Shown here: in pieces, positions 12,190 through 22,869 of the stretch
How the letters are laid out: each line of letters opens with the position of its first letter
Numbering within the stretch: the first letter of the stretch is position 1
Made by a program: the position numbers and the translations under genes
Source of the DNA: Isoetes taiwanensis
Lineage: Eukaryota; Streptophyta; Lycopodiopsida; Isoetales; Isoetaceae
DNA: 64,000 nucleotides
Direction: 5' to 3'
Assembly: GCA_021234155.1 (NCBI GenBank)
Contig: JAJEKV010000017.1
Location: 7,167,253 to 7,231,252 of the forward strand
The notes under the pieces: model-generated
Told to the model about the DNA's origin: nothing
Database searches by the model: none
The model's input: only the letters and a program-made list of their open reading frames with translations

Positions 12190-12629
12190 GTAATTCCGCG
12201 GATCCCGAGGCCCGGATTTTAATGTGTTCATGCCTACCATGCCTACGATGGTGGTGATCCCGAGGGCTGATCGATGGCGATATCGGTGTGGCGACGGCCA
12301 CGCCATGGCGATCCCAGAGGGATCACACCCATGGCTGATATCGGGCGCAATCGACTGTGGCATGGGGATCCCGGAGGGCGGGTTCACACGTTGGTGATTC
12401 CGGAGGGCGGGATCGGGTCTTGGTGATACCGGAGGTGGGGAACACCACGGACGGCCCGGATTTGTCGCGTGGGCGACGGGCGGCCCGATTTATCTTGGAC
12501 CCCTCCGTGTGTCGATCATGATGAAATGGGGGTCCTTAAACGGATTCCAGGTCGAGCCTGGCGGTGATAATCTGGGGATCGGTTTTTACCTCCGGGATCC
12601 CCGAAACCAGGGTAAGACTATCCTGAACC
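12190..12629 (-). repeat. Right long terminal inverted repeat of the MULE
   Basis: Mirror of the left arm, ending GGTAAGACTATCCTGAACC. TCCCGAG (reverse of CTCGGGA) occurs near 12204 and 12259, with related CCGGAGG variants near 12367, 12397 and 12424. Further TCCCGAG copies lie just inside the arm at about 12107 and 12163. Confidence 0.8.
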
Positions 12630-12638
12630 ATGGTAGAG
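12630..12638. repeat. Right 9-bp target-site duplication (ATGGTAGAG)
   Basis: Exact copy of the nine bases at 8305-8313, directly next to the right terminus of the MULE. Confidence 0.85.
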
Positions 12639-12900
12639 TGGTGACAAGGTGAAGTAGGACCCACTAAGCAAGCTTAATGAGAAATAGTAGTGTGGTGACA
12701 AAGTGAAGCAGGACCCACTAAGCAAGGTTAGTAAGCAATGGTAGTGTGGTGACAAGGTGAAGCAGGACCCACTAAGCAAGCTTAGTGATCTGATCTGATT
12801 GGGGCAGGACCTAATGAGCAAGGTTAGCGTGGTGTGTGTATCATAGGACCTAAATAAGTTAGTGATGTAACATGATTGGGGCATGATTGGTGCGTGATTA
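12639..12900. repeat. Tandem repeat, right part
   Basis: Three successive units with GTGGTGACAAGGTGAAG and AGGACCCACTAAGCAAG, then degenerate continuation to about 12900. This is the same array as 8186-8304. Confidence 0.75.
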
Positions 12901-13029
12901 TCTTAGGTGATATGGGGAAGGTGTTGCTACTCCTTATATGTGAAACATAATGATACATTAGATATGAAACGAGTTAGAGTCATTCCTTATGTTTGTTGTG
13001 GCATCATATGGCGTTTTATGCTTACAAGG

Positions 13030-13909
13030 AAGGGATGGAAAATATTATCAACCTGGTTCATGTAACACGCCTAATGGATTAAAGAAAGCATAAAAAAATA
13101 GACATGGTGTTGCACATTGAAGATTTAGTTTATTCAAATGGATATCTTTCTCAGTAGGATCAATTTACTGAACAGGTTGAAACAATAACATCGTGTGTTC
13201 CTTACATGATTCCATGGTTCCCATGTGTGTCATATATAAAATCTTAATTTCATGAAGGCGTATTATTATTACTAGAATAGCAAAACTTTATGATACTGCA
13301 CAGTGGAGATCATGAACGTGACTGGCCTGGCTCTAGATCATTTTGCAACAATTCTGATTTAGACGGAGAATGTGGTGTACCTGCCAGATAATGTTTGATA
13401 TACTTGCTAAGACCAAAACCAAGATTTGCTAATAATAAAGTTTCCTTACAATGTTCTTATTTGTTTTGTCAGTGTAGGTACATTAGAATATGGATTGTTC
13501 CACGCTCGCATTGTAGATTACATTGCGGATTCAGAACAGGACTGGAGGCTTGAGATAGTACAATATATATTTATTGAGGAATGCCTGGTCATGCACACAC
13601 ATATGAAAGATCTTGCCATGTTTATGAGGGAAACATACAATTACAAGTTGAAAGCTTATACGTGCCATTTTCTAAAAAGTCATCCTTATGTCTGCTACAG
13701 AATACTTGTGTTAGTGAGGAAACTAAATATTACTCAGGAACATTCTGCAATAATACACTTGGGTGGAGGGCTTCATTAGCTGAATTTTTTCTTTGATACC
13801 AAACTGGAGTGTGTTCAAAGATTTTGACTATGGTTTCAGCAAGCTGACTGCATTCAATCATTCTACTCTTCTATTTGAGTACAAGAAGAGCTTCAATATT
13901 AAAGTATGA
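13030..13909 (+). pseudogene. Purple acid phosphatase pseudogene (large plant PAP)
   Basis: Pieces of a metallophosphatase appear in the right order but in different frames. They are YYQPGSCNTP; DMVLHIEDLVYSNGYLSQ then an in-frame TAG; GDHERDWPGS and GECGVPAR then a stop; TLEYGLFHARIVDYIADSEQ; GHAHTYERSCHVYEG; CVSEETKYYSGTF; and WSVFKDFDYGFSKLTAFNHS ending LLFEYKKSFNIKV. Metal-site motifs of the family are altered: GDxxY is EDxxY and GNHE is GDHE, while GHxH is kept as GHAH. The stretch between the FIE block and GHAH is deleted. Short introns remain (acceptors near 13303 and 13472), so this is a decayed gene copy and not a processed retrocopy. Confidence 0.75.
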
Positions 13910-15972
13910 TGCAAATTATCCTCATCCTAATGAGCTGGTACAACTTGTGGAGACATTATCATGTTAAACGTAAATAACATCATTGCTTGTCTTATTTTTG
14001 TGAACTATATATACGAACGTTTTATGTTGTTGGACTGTTGTGGAAATTATTTGCAGCATGCATTGGGTTTATCTTGATTCGTTTTTTACTCATTTCTGTA
14101 GATTGTAGATTCTGAGGTCTTGACTTAGTTATTTTCACTCTCACATGGCCTTCATAAGGGTTTGCCATTTAACATAGTATAGGTTTACTTGAGGACCTAA
14201 AGGTTAGTCAGTATCAGAGGATCCAATCTTCTCAGCAGATGGTGAAGGGGGTTGAGATCATGAAATTGTCCGTAGTAGTTTGGCTATTGCACTTTTATCA
14301 TAACAAGCTGCATGTACTGATCGAAATGATCATAGAGTCAAAGTATTCTTTAAAAAGAAACTCCATTTAGTAATTTTAGTAATTGTGATTTATTGAAATC
14401 TTTTAGATGCTGTGGATTTCATAGATGTCTTGTCTTCAAGCTCTCATAGACGTCTTCAAGATAAGGATTTTATTAAAAAATTTAATCTTGCAATATTATT
14501 TCTAACTCTGGTAAAGTAGTTACTCCGTGGTGCAGTATTCTACCTAATCTTAGTCTAGAAGTCAATACTGTCAATAGCCACAAATGAAGACATAATTCTA
14601 AGGAAACCACAGGAAGAAGAATGAAGGTTGGAAAAGAAGTCTCTTAACTGAATGCAATCGATGTAACCCAAAGCCAAGGTGCCTTTAACAATTAGTTGGG
14701 ATTTTATTCTAAAATGGAGCAGAAGTTCAATAACTTCACACAAGTTTCAGGAAATAATACAAATGTTCATTTTCACCTCTACTGAAAACAAAACTCACCC
14801 TATACATATATGCATGCTTGTTCTCATAAAGAACTGAATTCTTCTGGCATGTTCTAGAACTATACATCATGAACAGATCTTCCCCACTTAGAGGCATAGC
14901 AATCATGGAATGCATCTATAGCTGGATAGGTTCGGAATGAAGCTAGTAAAGCGGTCTTGCATATACATCAAATGTTGTAACGAACATTACCATTTAGATA
15001 GTTTGTACTCAAAGTGTGTTAGCATGTGGTATGCTCATGATGTACTTGATAGGATGTAATGCTATCATGTCGTGTCATGGACTGTTCTAATGTTAAGTAT
15101 GTGAAAATTGGAAAACCAAAATTGATGTAAAATAAAAAACTTGTGACTTCAACATTGCTATGGCAAACACCACGTGCTCAAACTTTGTTTACATGTTCAT
15201 GATGTATTTGACAGGATGTGATACTAATATGTCATGTCATGTCCTGGACTATTCTAATGCTAAGTATGTGAATACTGAAAGGCTGAGTTTGCTATGTAAT
15301 TATATTTGCACATGCTAGCCGAGGGCTATAAATGAGTGTCTACTACTGCTACTTTGTTCACAAAAGAAGAGGGCAAACATGTTAATATGATGCTTTTAAA
15401 ATTGAATCCTAGTAGAAAAGACTCACTATTCACTCTCAAGCTATAGGTATACATGTGATTCAAACATACTTGTTGCAAATGATGTGGCTATGCGTAACTG
15501 CAATAGGCGATAACTTATTGTGCATATCAATCATGCCCGAATACTTACTATCTGAATCCTAAATGTTTAATTGCTGCAATATTGGGCACTTGTTGCTAGA
15601 TCATATGTCCTAATAGGTCATATGTGATATGAGATAGACAACCACGAACAACTTCAAGCATCTTTTGTGGAAGAAGAATATTTCTAAGGCATGTGAATTT
15701 CTTTGAAAAAGTAATAAAAGTGCCTTGGGCTAGTTATGTTTTGTAGCAATTTTTGCAAAGGGCTTGTTGATCAATAGCCCTAATTGCAGGCTAAACTTGT
15801 GTAGTCCACCTAAATTTATATAGTCCATTAACTTGAACCTGCTTTGACTGGAGTCTTAACTGACTTCAATGATAAATCTTAAGCTCATTTTGTGGAGCGG
15901 TGCTATCACTGGTCCAATTTCAGCACAGTAATGTTAGCCCATATGAAATGATCGTGTTTATAGGTGGCAAGA
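13910..15972. other. Non-coding stretch with one duplicated block
   Basis: AT-rich. A block of about 90 bp at 15020-15110 (CATGATGTACTTGATAGGAT, later CTAATGTTAAGTATGTGAA) is repeated with changes at 15190-15275. No exon-like frame recognised; part may be 3' flank of the DUF212 gene read on the - strand. Confidence 0.5.
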
Positions 15973-17931
15973 TTAATTGAACATGGAGTGGGATATGAGC
16001 GTGACTGAAATTCCAAAAATAATACCCGCAAAAACTTCTACCTTCTTTTAGAGGTAAGTGCCGCAATCCATTTCCTTTCGCAATTTCTTGCATCTCCACT
16101 TGCCCTTCTTTTATGCTAGGCAGGTCTCTCTCTTGAGCGGTTCCAATGACTTGGTGATATAGTTTGTTTGTACATCAGTTGTCACATTTTTTGCTTTGGT
16201 CAGTCCTCTTCCACCTACCTTACCATAGCTGTTGGTCCCATCTTCTCCAACGTCCAGAATTCCTGTAATTTCTTTGTTTCTCGATAAAGCGCTCCACTGT
16301 CCTTCATCTGGGCTCTCCTGAAATTCTATTGTCAAGCTATTTATTACCTCAGCTTGCTTCCCTACAGATCTCCTTACCGCCTGCATTAAAATCATTAACC
16401 CTCAGATACATATCAGTTAAATATCAGAGAACCCAGAGGCATACCTGAGCATCATAGATGACAATAGATGCTATCACCACAGACAATCCGAATAGAGAAT
16501 CTGAAAGACCCCTGCATTTTCACCAGACAGAATTATTTCATGCTCCTATACTCGGCAAAAGAATATAGACATTTCAGACTTATGACGTTACCTGTCCAGC
16601 CCAATGGCGGTTGCAGCTGCTGTCACAACCTATAAAAAGTGCAAAACTTCATTACTGAAGTTCTTTCTAATTTATCATGTTTAGGCCGTTGCTTACTGCA
16701 GAATGTGAAGATGGCATCCCACCCGACTTGATAAGTAACCTCCAGTTAAATTCCTCTCCAGATGCAACAGAAATTAAAGGCTTTATAAGTTGTGCCAATA
16801 GTCCAGAAATTGCAGAACTTACAAGGACCTGTTAGAAGAAAGTTAGAAGGTTCTAGTCATAAGGAGGAAACCAACAATTAAGATCACTGATGTGCCATTA
16901 AAAGGACCTGTATGGCAATTATAGAACTTCTCGTCGTCATCTTTATGTCTATCAAGTTCTATTATGCTGGACTAATTTAATCTAAACACAAGGCTGTATT
17001 AGGTGCATCCACAAAGCACTATCAGAGTTAGTTCAATTCATTAGCTTCCAGATCCGGGTTCAAATTAGCATATGTAATGATGATCCATGATTGAGTTAGT
17101 CCAACTCACAATACTAGGTATAAACTTCTAGCTTATCAATTTTCATATTTTCTTCGACTTTCATTGAGAATTGCTGTTGATAATAAAAACTTCAAAAAGT
17201 AAAATGGAACTACAGAAATGGGCAAAAGTGTTCCCTATCAAGTGATTTTCACCTGTCTGCATATGATATAAAACCCATGAAGCTCAATCCATAGTCCATT
17301 TCCTTATTGGCCAAAACAGGCTGCTTTACTATTTTAACATGAAGGTTGCATACTGTTACCATACATAAAGAATTTGTCACTTCAGAAGTTATGCAATCAA
17401 ATTGTTCGTGCATTCTAGGCACGAAGTTCTAACCTTCAACATTGATAGACTATTAAATTATAGTACCTTTTAAATAAAATAAAATAAAAAGCAACAAATT
17501 CAGAGTCAATATAATGAAAGTACTCAAATTCCATAGAATTAGCAATAACAACGACTGGTAAAAATCTGGAACATAAGACTGTAGCATATTAAAATACCTG
17601 GTTATGGGAAAGGTCTTCTAGAACAGAAGTAGGCACTGCGAGCTGCAAGTACAGGATTAGCATCACCTTGTGGACTTCTTTGAAAAATATGTTGCATTAC
17701 CTGGGTATGGGAAAAGAGTTCTAAAGCGGCAATGGGTCGTACGTGCATTACGAGGCCTCGCATAGAAGACCGGAAGCCCACTGGGTTGTTCCATCTGCAA
17801 TGCAGGAATACCAGATTAGTGATTCTTGGCGTCTCCGTGAATGATCGAGGCGCAATGTGCAGCGCTGCCTTTGCAGCCATAGCCATAAGCTTTGGTTCTT
17901 TAAGAGTCTGTATTTGCCCGCATTCTTTCAT
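15973..17931 (-). CDS. DUF212 / acid phosphatase-vanadium haloperoxidase-related protein
   Basis: Exons on the - strand: 17701-17931 (start possibly the inner Met at 17886), 17598-17642, 16697-16828, 16592-16629, 16445-16511, about 16114-16380, and a last exon ending at 15973. Phases of the first five agree. The product has an N-terminal organelle-targeting-like region, then SVLEDLSHNQ, hydrophobic VLVSSAISGLLAQLIKPLIS, the family signature SGGMPSSHSAVVTAAATAIG, SDSLFGLSVVIASIVIYDAQ and AVRRSVGKQAEVINSL, and a C-terminal membrane helix VEVFAGIIFGISVTLISHS. The reaction is unknown for the family; plant members are membrane proteins, several plastid-linked. The junction between the exon ending near 16114 and the last exon is not resolved: the usual LKE..GHT motif is missing, so an exon boundary or a small indel is wrong there. 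Confidence 0.8.
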
Positions 17932-18117
17932 TTTTCATGCAAAAAATAGCTGGAGAATATTCTTGGATAGGCAAGCGAATATATGATATTTGAACTCTAC
18001 AAGAATTTAGCGTTGGCGGAGCCAGCGCGTTTTTAACCGTGGGAGTTGGGCGTGCATATGAGTTTTAGCGTGTTATGTGTGTTGTTGATTTATTTGTTTT
18101 TTAATGTTTTTTTTGCA

Positions 18118-18217
18118 CCTCTGGGGGTCGAACCCAGATACAACCGATGATGCGAGGCCCACGGTGTAGGGAGAGCATCGATGCCCTAAGGCATGGGTGC
18201 TCACGCTACATCATCGG
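18118..18217. repeat. tRNA T-arm-like motif next to a long stem-loop
   Basis: CTGGGGGTCGAACCCAG (18121-18137) folds like a T arm, with a 5-bp stem and 7-base loop. Directly after it CCGATGATG (18144) pairs with CATCATCGG (ending 18217), enclosing an inner imperfect palindrome around GATGCCCTAAGGCAT. No complete cloverleaf forms, so this is not a tRNA gene; a SINE- or MITE-type remnant is possible. Confidence 0.5.
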
Positions 18218-18253
18218 CGAAGAATGGAATGGAGTGTTTTTTTTTTTTTTCCC

Positions 18254-19131
18254 CACGTTTGCACAAACACAAGTTGACACTTTAAAGCAATTTTAGAGTG
18301 TCCACGTTGCTGCCAACTAGGACTTTTGTTCACGTGGATGCAGCTACAATCGTTGGATTTAATCTACGGTGAGAGAAATTCGTGGAAATTCCAGCCTGTT
18401 CATTCTTTACTTCTGGTTCAGCGGCTTGAGCAAATAGGCTATGGCAAACGGAGGATGGATCAGCGGCTATGGAAACAGGTAGAGCGGCTTGTGCAACTAA
18501 GCTATGGCAAATAGAGGATGGATCAGTGGCTATGGAAACAGGCAAATCTATGGTGCTCTTTGATTTTCTTTGAGTTTTTTTAGATGGTGGAAGCCTTGAC
18601 TATGGCGAAACCGGATATAGGGCTTGGTGGATAGGGCGAGGTTTTGTTCCTTCGTGTTCTCTCTTTCTTTTACTGGTCGGCAAGGCACTTTGAAGTGCCG
18701 GTAACTTTCTCGGCCCTTTCCTAAACCTCGAATCCGTTTTCCATGTCTTCGTCACCGTTTCTTCGTTAAATGAATGTTTGCGTATTAAATGGAAGCGGAT
18801 CCCAGCGATTTTTTTCTTCCCATCCGGTGGCACCGCTTCAATAATGGCTCTCCATGTTCGAGCTCGAACCTAACCTTCTTTCTCTTTTCCACTGCAGCTC
18901 TGAAAAGACATGCACCAACAGATTTTTGGTACAGAATTTTTGCTGTGGTTAAAGTTTCTGTTCAATCCCCTGTTTCTGTTAGAGAAGTGATTTTTGCTTT
19001 AATACAAGGAATCATGCATTTGAGTGATTTCGGATTATGTGTTTGGATCCAGAAGGAAAAAAAAGGGTTCTTGGGTTGTTGCTTCAGATTCTTCTTTAGG
19101 TTAGGGCTTCAGATTCTTGAAAAAAAAATAG
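18254..19131. repeat. Duplicated segment, copy A (partner at 49638-50543)
   Basis: Starts CACGTTTGCACAAACACAAG and ends in a poly-A run plus TAG. Long identical blocks are shared with 49638-50543 (for example GCTGCCAACTAGGACTTTTG). Differences appear as clusters of small indels around C- and G-containing sites. Frames in it are short and I recognise no protein. The following 19215-19360 resembles 48482-48640 (TTTGAAGTCATTCCC, ACAATGGCTGCTTTA), so the homologous blocks are arranged differently at the two loci. Confidence 0.8.
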
Positions 19132-19362
19132 TTGCAGTATGTTTTCTAAGAATGCATACTATTACAGAAGCAGGTGCAGCATACACGAAGTTTGCTTACA
19201 AAATGCTGTTAAATGTTTGAAGTCATTCCCTCTATGCCTGAACCCAAAAGCTTTTCGTGCAAACAGGGAAAATAAATCATTTAATCATATTAAAAGAGCC
19301 CGAGTTCCAGTGTTATCCCACATGCTACAATGGCTGCTTTAAGCCTGGTTTTCTTGGAGTGA

Positions 19363-19367
19363 CCTAC
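19363..19367. repeat. Left 5-bp target-site duplication (CCTAC)
   Basis: CCTAC immediately precedes the 5' LTR. The same five bases follow the 3' LTR at 47276-47280. Confidence 0.8.
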
Positions 19368-21009
19368 TGTGACGTTCCAGGGGAATATACGCTATGAATA
19401 CGTATATTCCTGGACCCGTCACTATACAAGTCTATCTTCATAGCCTTGTATACCATAGATTGTGGCACTAGGGGGGCATGACTAAGTTATTCATATAACT
19501 TAGCCAACCTTAGGTTAAGACCATTTTCCACGTGGCCTTAACCTATTGGGCAACCGCCACACGAGACTCACCCCGATTGGTGCCAATGGCATCCTAGGTG
19601 GACCTAACTTATATAGGTCGGAACCCTAACCCTAGGCCTCTTTCCACCCCTAGCACCCGAGACTCACCTACTGTACCGTTCAAACCCCGCTTTGAACATG
19701 GATTCTTGTCGGCATAGACCGGGTGCAAAAGCCCGGTGGGGGTAGACTCGTTCTTGGAGCAAGAGCAGCATCACGTGAGTCGAAGACCATGGAGGCACAC
19801 CTGGATCCGGAGGGAGAGCATCGGGAGGGCGGTATGTAGGGTAGTAGTTGTGATAGCTCATCCGAATTAGCATTCCGGATGTGCTAGTATCTTGTATCTA
19901 GAGTAGAGCCATCCTAGAACCCATATTCAACATCTTGAACCCTAATCAATGAACCCTAACCCTTAGTTAGGTTGTATGATTAGGTTAAGATGTTCTTCTT
20001 ATGATTATTCTCATGATATGATGATTATGTGATGATGGTTGATCATGTTTGCTCCTCTTGTATTGGGAAGGGGTAGAGACCTAGGGCCATATGTAGTATG
20101 CTCCTAGAGTAGATCCCTTAGTTCCTATTAGATGCGCGCCCGTGCATAGGAACCCACCGGGCTATGGAGGCTATGATGTGACTCGGACTACACAACGGGC
20201 TAGAGGCAATGGGGAGGGAGGATCCCCAGAGTGGGGCTACTGGGGGATCCCATAGTGGGCTAGGCTTATGGTGGGTCACCGTGGTGGGCGAGCATGGGTC
20301 CCACACCTCCCCGGGCGATGGTGTCGCCTCGCCTCTCAAGAGTTGCAAGTGTCGCTTGGCTCTTGTTTTGGGGGTTCACCGGTGCAGATCGGTGTCGCCA
20401 CGATTCTCTAGTCGCCCGAGGAGCCTCTAGACCCGGGAAGGGGAGATGCAACCCTTCCCGCCTCGACCGGACCCGGGAGATGCAACTTTGGAGTAGTCCC
20501 CGATGGGTGATGCCATGGGATTGCGTGATCCTAAGGCTAGAGTCATGCCAGAGCCCGATTGAGCCCATCCGCAAAGTATGCACGGAGGGGCGGATGGAGT
20601 GGTCAACCCTAGCCATTGTCTTATGCCAGCCCCGCCATTGTTATGACTCCGATGCGCTTCTATCTTGAGGCCTATCCGGTCCCGGGCCGACTACCCTATG
20701 TGTCAGAGCCACGGGTAGGAGCTCTCATGTTTTATGGTTGATGATTATGTTCTTTGCATCTATGGGTATGCGGTTGAGCTACCCTCGGGGTAGTATATTG
20801 TATTGTATTGCTAGTTCGGACGTGTTTATGCTTCCACAGTGATAGGAGCCCATAGGGGAAGGGCGCCAAGACACCTTGTCCCCCTTCCCGCACTCTGAGG
20901 AGGTTCGAGTGCGGGATAGGCGGAGGGCTGTGCGGGCAGTTGTTGAGCCGGGACGGGATTTCTGCCGAGTGTATGCACGGGGAGCATTATGTTTAGCGAG
21001 GGCGTCATA
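19368..21009 (+). repeat. 5' LTR
   Basis: Pairs with 45630-47275 over its full length. It contains short telomere-like CCCTAA words that also occur in the partner, and an AT-rich block near 19960-20060. Differences between the copies sit mainly at CG and CNG sites. No coding function. Confidence 0.9.
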
Positions 21010-21010
21010 A

Positions 21011-21022
21011 TGGTATCAGAGC
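21011..21022 (+). other. Primer-binding site (initiator Met tRNA)
   Basis: TGGTATCAGAGC begins two bases after the 5' LTR. This is the complement of the 3' end of plant initiator methionine tRNA, the usual primer for gypsy and copia elements. Confidence 0.9.
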
Positions 21023-22300
21023 AATGTTCTTGGTTGACCAAGAGCTAGCACTGACCATATCCCTGAATAGGTAGACTAACTAGCCTAGCTAATGAATGGA
21101 ATGAGAATTCCAGTCTTGAACCGCGAAATGTGGGAGAAATTTTTTCCCATTAGTAGGGTCGTAATTAGATTAAGTATAGTCTAAGTGGTGGAAATAATAT
21201 AGTCAAAAGAAACCTTCTAGTAAATTTGAGCTCAAGTTGTTCATGAACCGCATCTTCCAAGCAAAAAAAAATTGAACGAGAAATCGCTCAAAAGAAAGCT
21301 TGAAAGAAAATGGCGTGAAATGACCACTACTTGGCCCAAAAAGGAATTAGGAAATTTTGAGAAGTAGTTAAGTGATTAGGGAAAGTACCTTAATTAATAA
21401 TAACTTATAGTTATAATAAAATTTACTCTTAAGAAAAAGTAGCTAATAAATCTATGGAAGCGCCTCTACTCCCTAGAAGTTCCCAAATGGTAGCTTGAAC
21501 CTCCCTTTTACCCTTGTAAGGCTTAATTAGAAGCTAATCTGAAGGGCTGCCATAAGAGTGTCCACTCGAACGAACAACAAATGAGGGATCGACCAAAGGA
21601 GCCAAGATAGAGGCAAGATCGTTCGAAGAGGCCATCATCAAGGAAGCTAAGTTGTTGGGAGGACCAAACAAGTAGCTAGGAAGGTCGGAAGCTCCAGCTT
21701 GCAACGCCCGAAGCACTCCGCGACTCACTCTGCATGCGACAAGCAAATTCTTGAAGCCCCGCGACCTAGGCCGACGACCGAACTTGGCCACTCAAGTTCT
21801 TGAGGCCGAATCGTTTTCACTCGAGGAGGAGCAACGACTTAACAACGCCCGCGGAGGTGAAGGCAAGTAGCAAGAGCAAGCTTCTACGAACAGAGCAACA
21901 CCAACACCGGGAAGTGTAGGTGAGAGCAAAGAAGCGAGGAGCAATCTCGCAATACGAGCAACTCCAAATGGCAGAACGAAGCTAATGTAGGGAGGGAGCG
22001 AGCAATCAATGCGAAGAAAAGAAAGGAAGAGACGCAGTAAGGAGAGAACCACAACTAGACGAAACCGAGGAGGATGAGCCCGAGGAGGAAAGACCACAAC
22101 AACAAGAGGGAGGGAACAAGAGGCTAAAGAAGAAGAGGAGGAGGAGGCGAAGAACGACGCAAAAGCGGCCTTACGCCGGCAACCATATCCAATGCAGTCC
22201 AAGGAGGGCAACATCACGAAAGCTACTTAAAGCTCAAGCAAGATATGGAGTACGAAGAAGAAGGCAAAGATGCAAGAATTATCTCCGCCAATGGATCCCG
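21023..22300 (+). pseudogene. 5' internal region / gag remnant of the retrotransposon
   Basis: Leader sequence, then a charged decayed frame (for example a run of Glu followed by AKNDAKAALRRQPYPM near 22130-22200). Many stops occur. I see no intact capsid or zinc-knuckle motif, so the gag label rests on position and composition. Confidence 0.45.
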
Positions 22301-22354
22301 ATTAGGTAGCCGACTGTGGTCGAAAAGCTAGCCTCCACCACGCTTGACTCGATT

Positions 22355-22657
22355 CCCCGAAGAAGTCCGCCATGGGCCAAATCCCCAAAGACAAGAGAGA
22401 GCGCCAAAGATATTTGACATTGCCAACAAAGATACGGTCGATGATCCAGAAACTCTCTTTTCGAGTGCCTACATCAAAGGTCTATTGAGGATTTCAAGAT
22501 GGGCTACGACTACTGAACCACATCAACGATGGCGGGATCTCGCCAGGAAGCGGCCAAAGCCGAGGAGGCCAAGATCTGCACCATTCATGCCAAGAGGATG
22601 ACCATTATGCTCAAGAGCATGAACCTAGCGCGAAGGATTAGAAAAGATGAAATTTAG
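22355..22657 (+). pseudogene. Histone H3-like fragment, copy 1
   Basis: The C-terminal frame reads ICTIHAKRMTIMLKSMNLAR, then RIRKDEI and a stop. Histone H3 ends with the same pattern around its IHAKR-TIM and LARRIR blocks, with about 16 of 26 positions identical by eye. Upstream, EDFKMG and MIQKLSFRV resemble the DFK and IRKLPF blocks of the H3 fold, but they lie in two frames separated by stops, and the segment before the last helix is shortened. A normal or a centromeric H3 could be the source; the variant residues fit a diverged paralogue. Not functional. Confidence 0.65.
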
Positions 22658-22752
22658 GAATCTTTGAATAAAATTCTGAACTTGTATGTATATATATATA
22701 TATGTTCCTACAATTAATGGTTGTATGTATATATATGGAGTCAAAGTCAACT

Positions 22753-22817
22753 CGGGTTGCATCGCGCAAAACCCCTCTGCGTCACGAACGCAGACCTCAT
22801 TTGCGCGACGCGACCCG
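22753..22817. repeat. Conserved stem-loop, copy 1
   Basis: GGGTTGCATCGCGCAAA pairs with TTTGCGCGACGCGACCC; inside, TCTGCGT pairs with ACGCAGA. Preceded by AGTCAAAGTCAACT. The same structure occurs at 26781-26845 and 39451-39515. Confidence 0.75.
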
Positions 22818-22869
22818 GTTTGCCCATATATAGCTCTATATATATATATATAAATATATACATATATAT

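Larger units (their letters stand above)
8314..12629 (-). mobile_element. Mutator-like DNA transposon (MULE), 4.3 kb, defective
   Basis: The left terminus GGCTCGGGATAGTCTTACC matches the reverse complement of the right terminus, GGTTCAGGATAGTCTTACC. Inverted similarity continues at least to about 8760 on the left and 12193 on the right (over 430 bp), then fades. The element is flanked by ATGGTAGAG on both sides. Both arms carry many copies of a CTCGGGATC motif. The interior (9.0-11.9 kb) contains transposase remnants on the - strand and other sequence on the + strand. Transposase coding stops soon after the first catalytic Asp region, so the copy is probably not autonomous. Confidence 0.85.
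22304..22866. repeat. ~560-bp repeat, copy 1 (partner 26335-26925)
   Basis: Shares TCGAAAAGCTAGCCTCCACC at the left and runs through an H3-like fragment, a TA microsatellite and a stem-loop to TATAGCTCTATATATA. Copy 2 is in direct orientation. The two differ mostly in small patches in the first 150 bases. It may be a small mobile element that carries a gene fragment; clear termini and target duplications were not found. Confidence 0.7.

Noticed and set aside
18118-18140. Possible tRNA gene (T-arm CTGGGGGTCGAACCCAG)
   Set aside because: No acceptor, D or anticodon arms can be formed upstream; the 5' side is a T-rich run.
19880-19970. Telomere-like CCCTAA words in the LTR
   Set aside because: Only isolated CCCTAA/CCTAACCC words occur, present in both LTRs, with no tandem tract.
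21534-22217. Ser/Leu-rich frames on the - strand in the retrotransposon leader
   Set aside because: They are antisense to the decayed gag region and have low-complexity composition with no motif.
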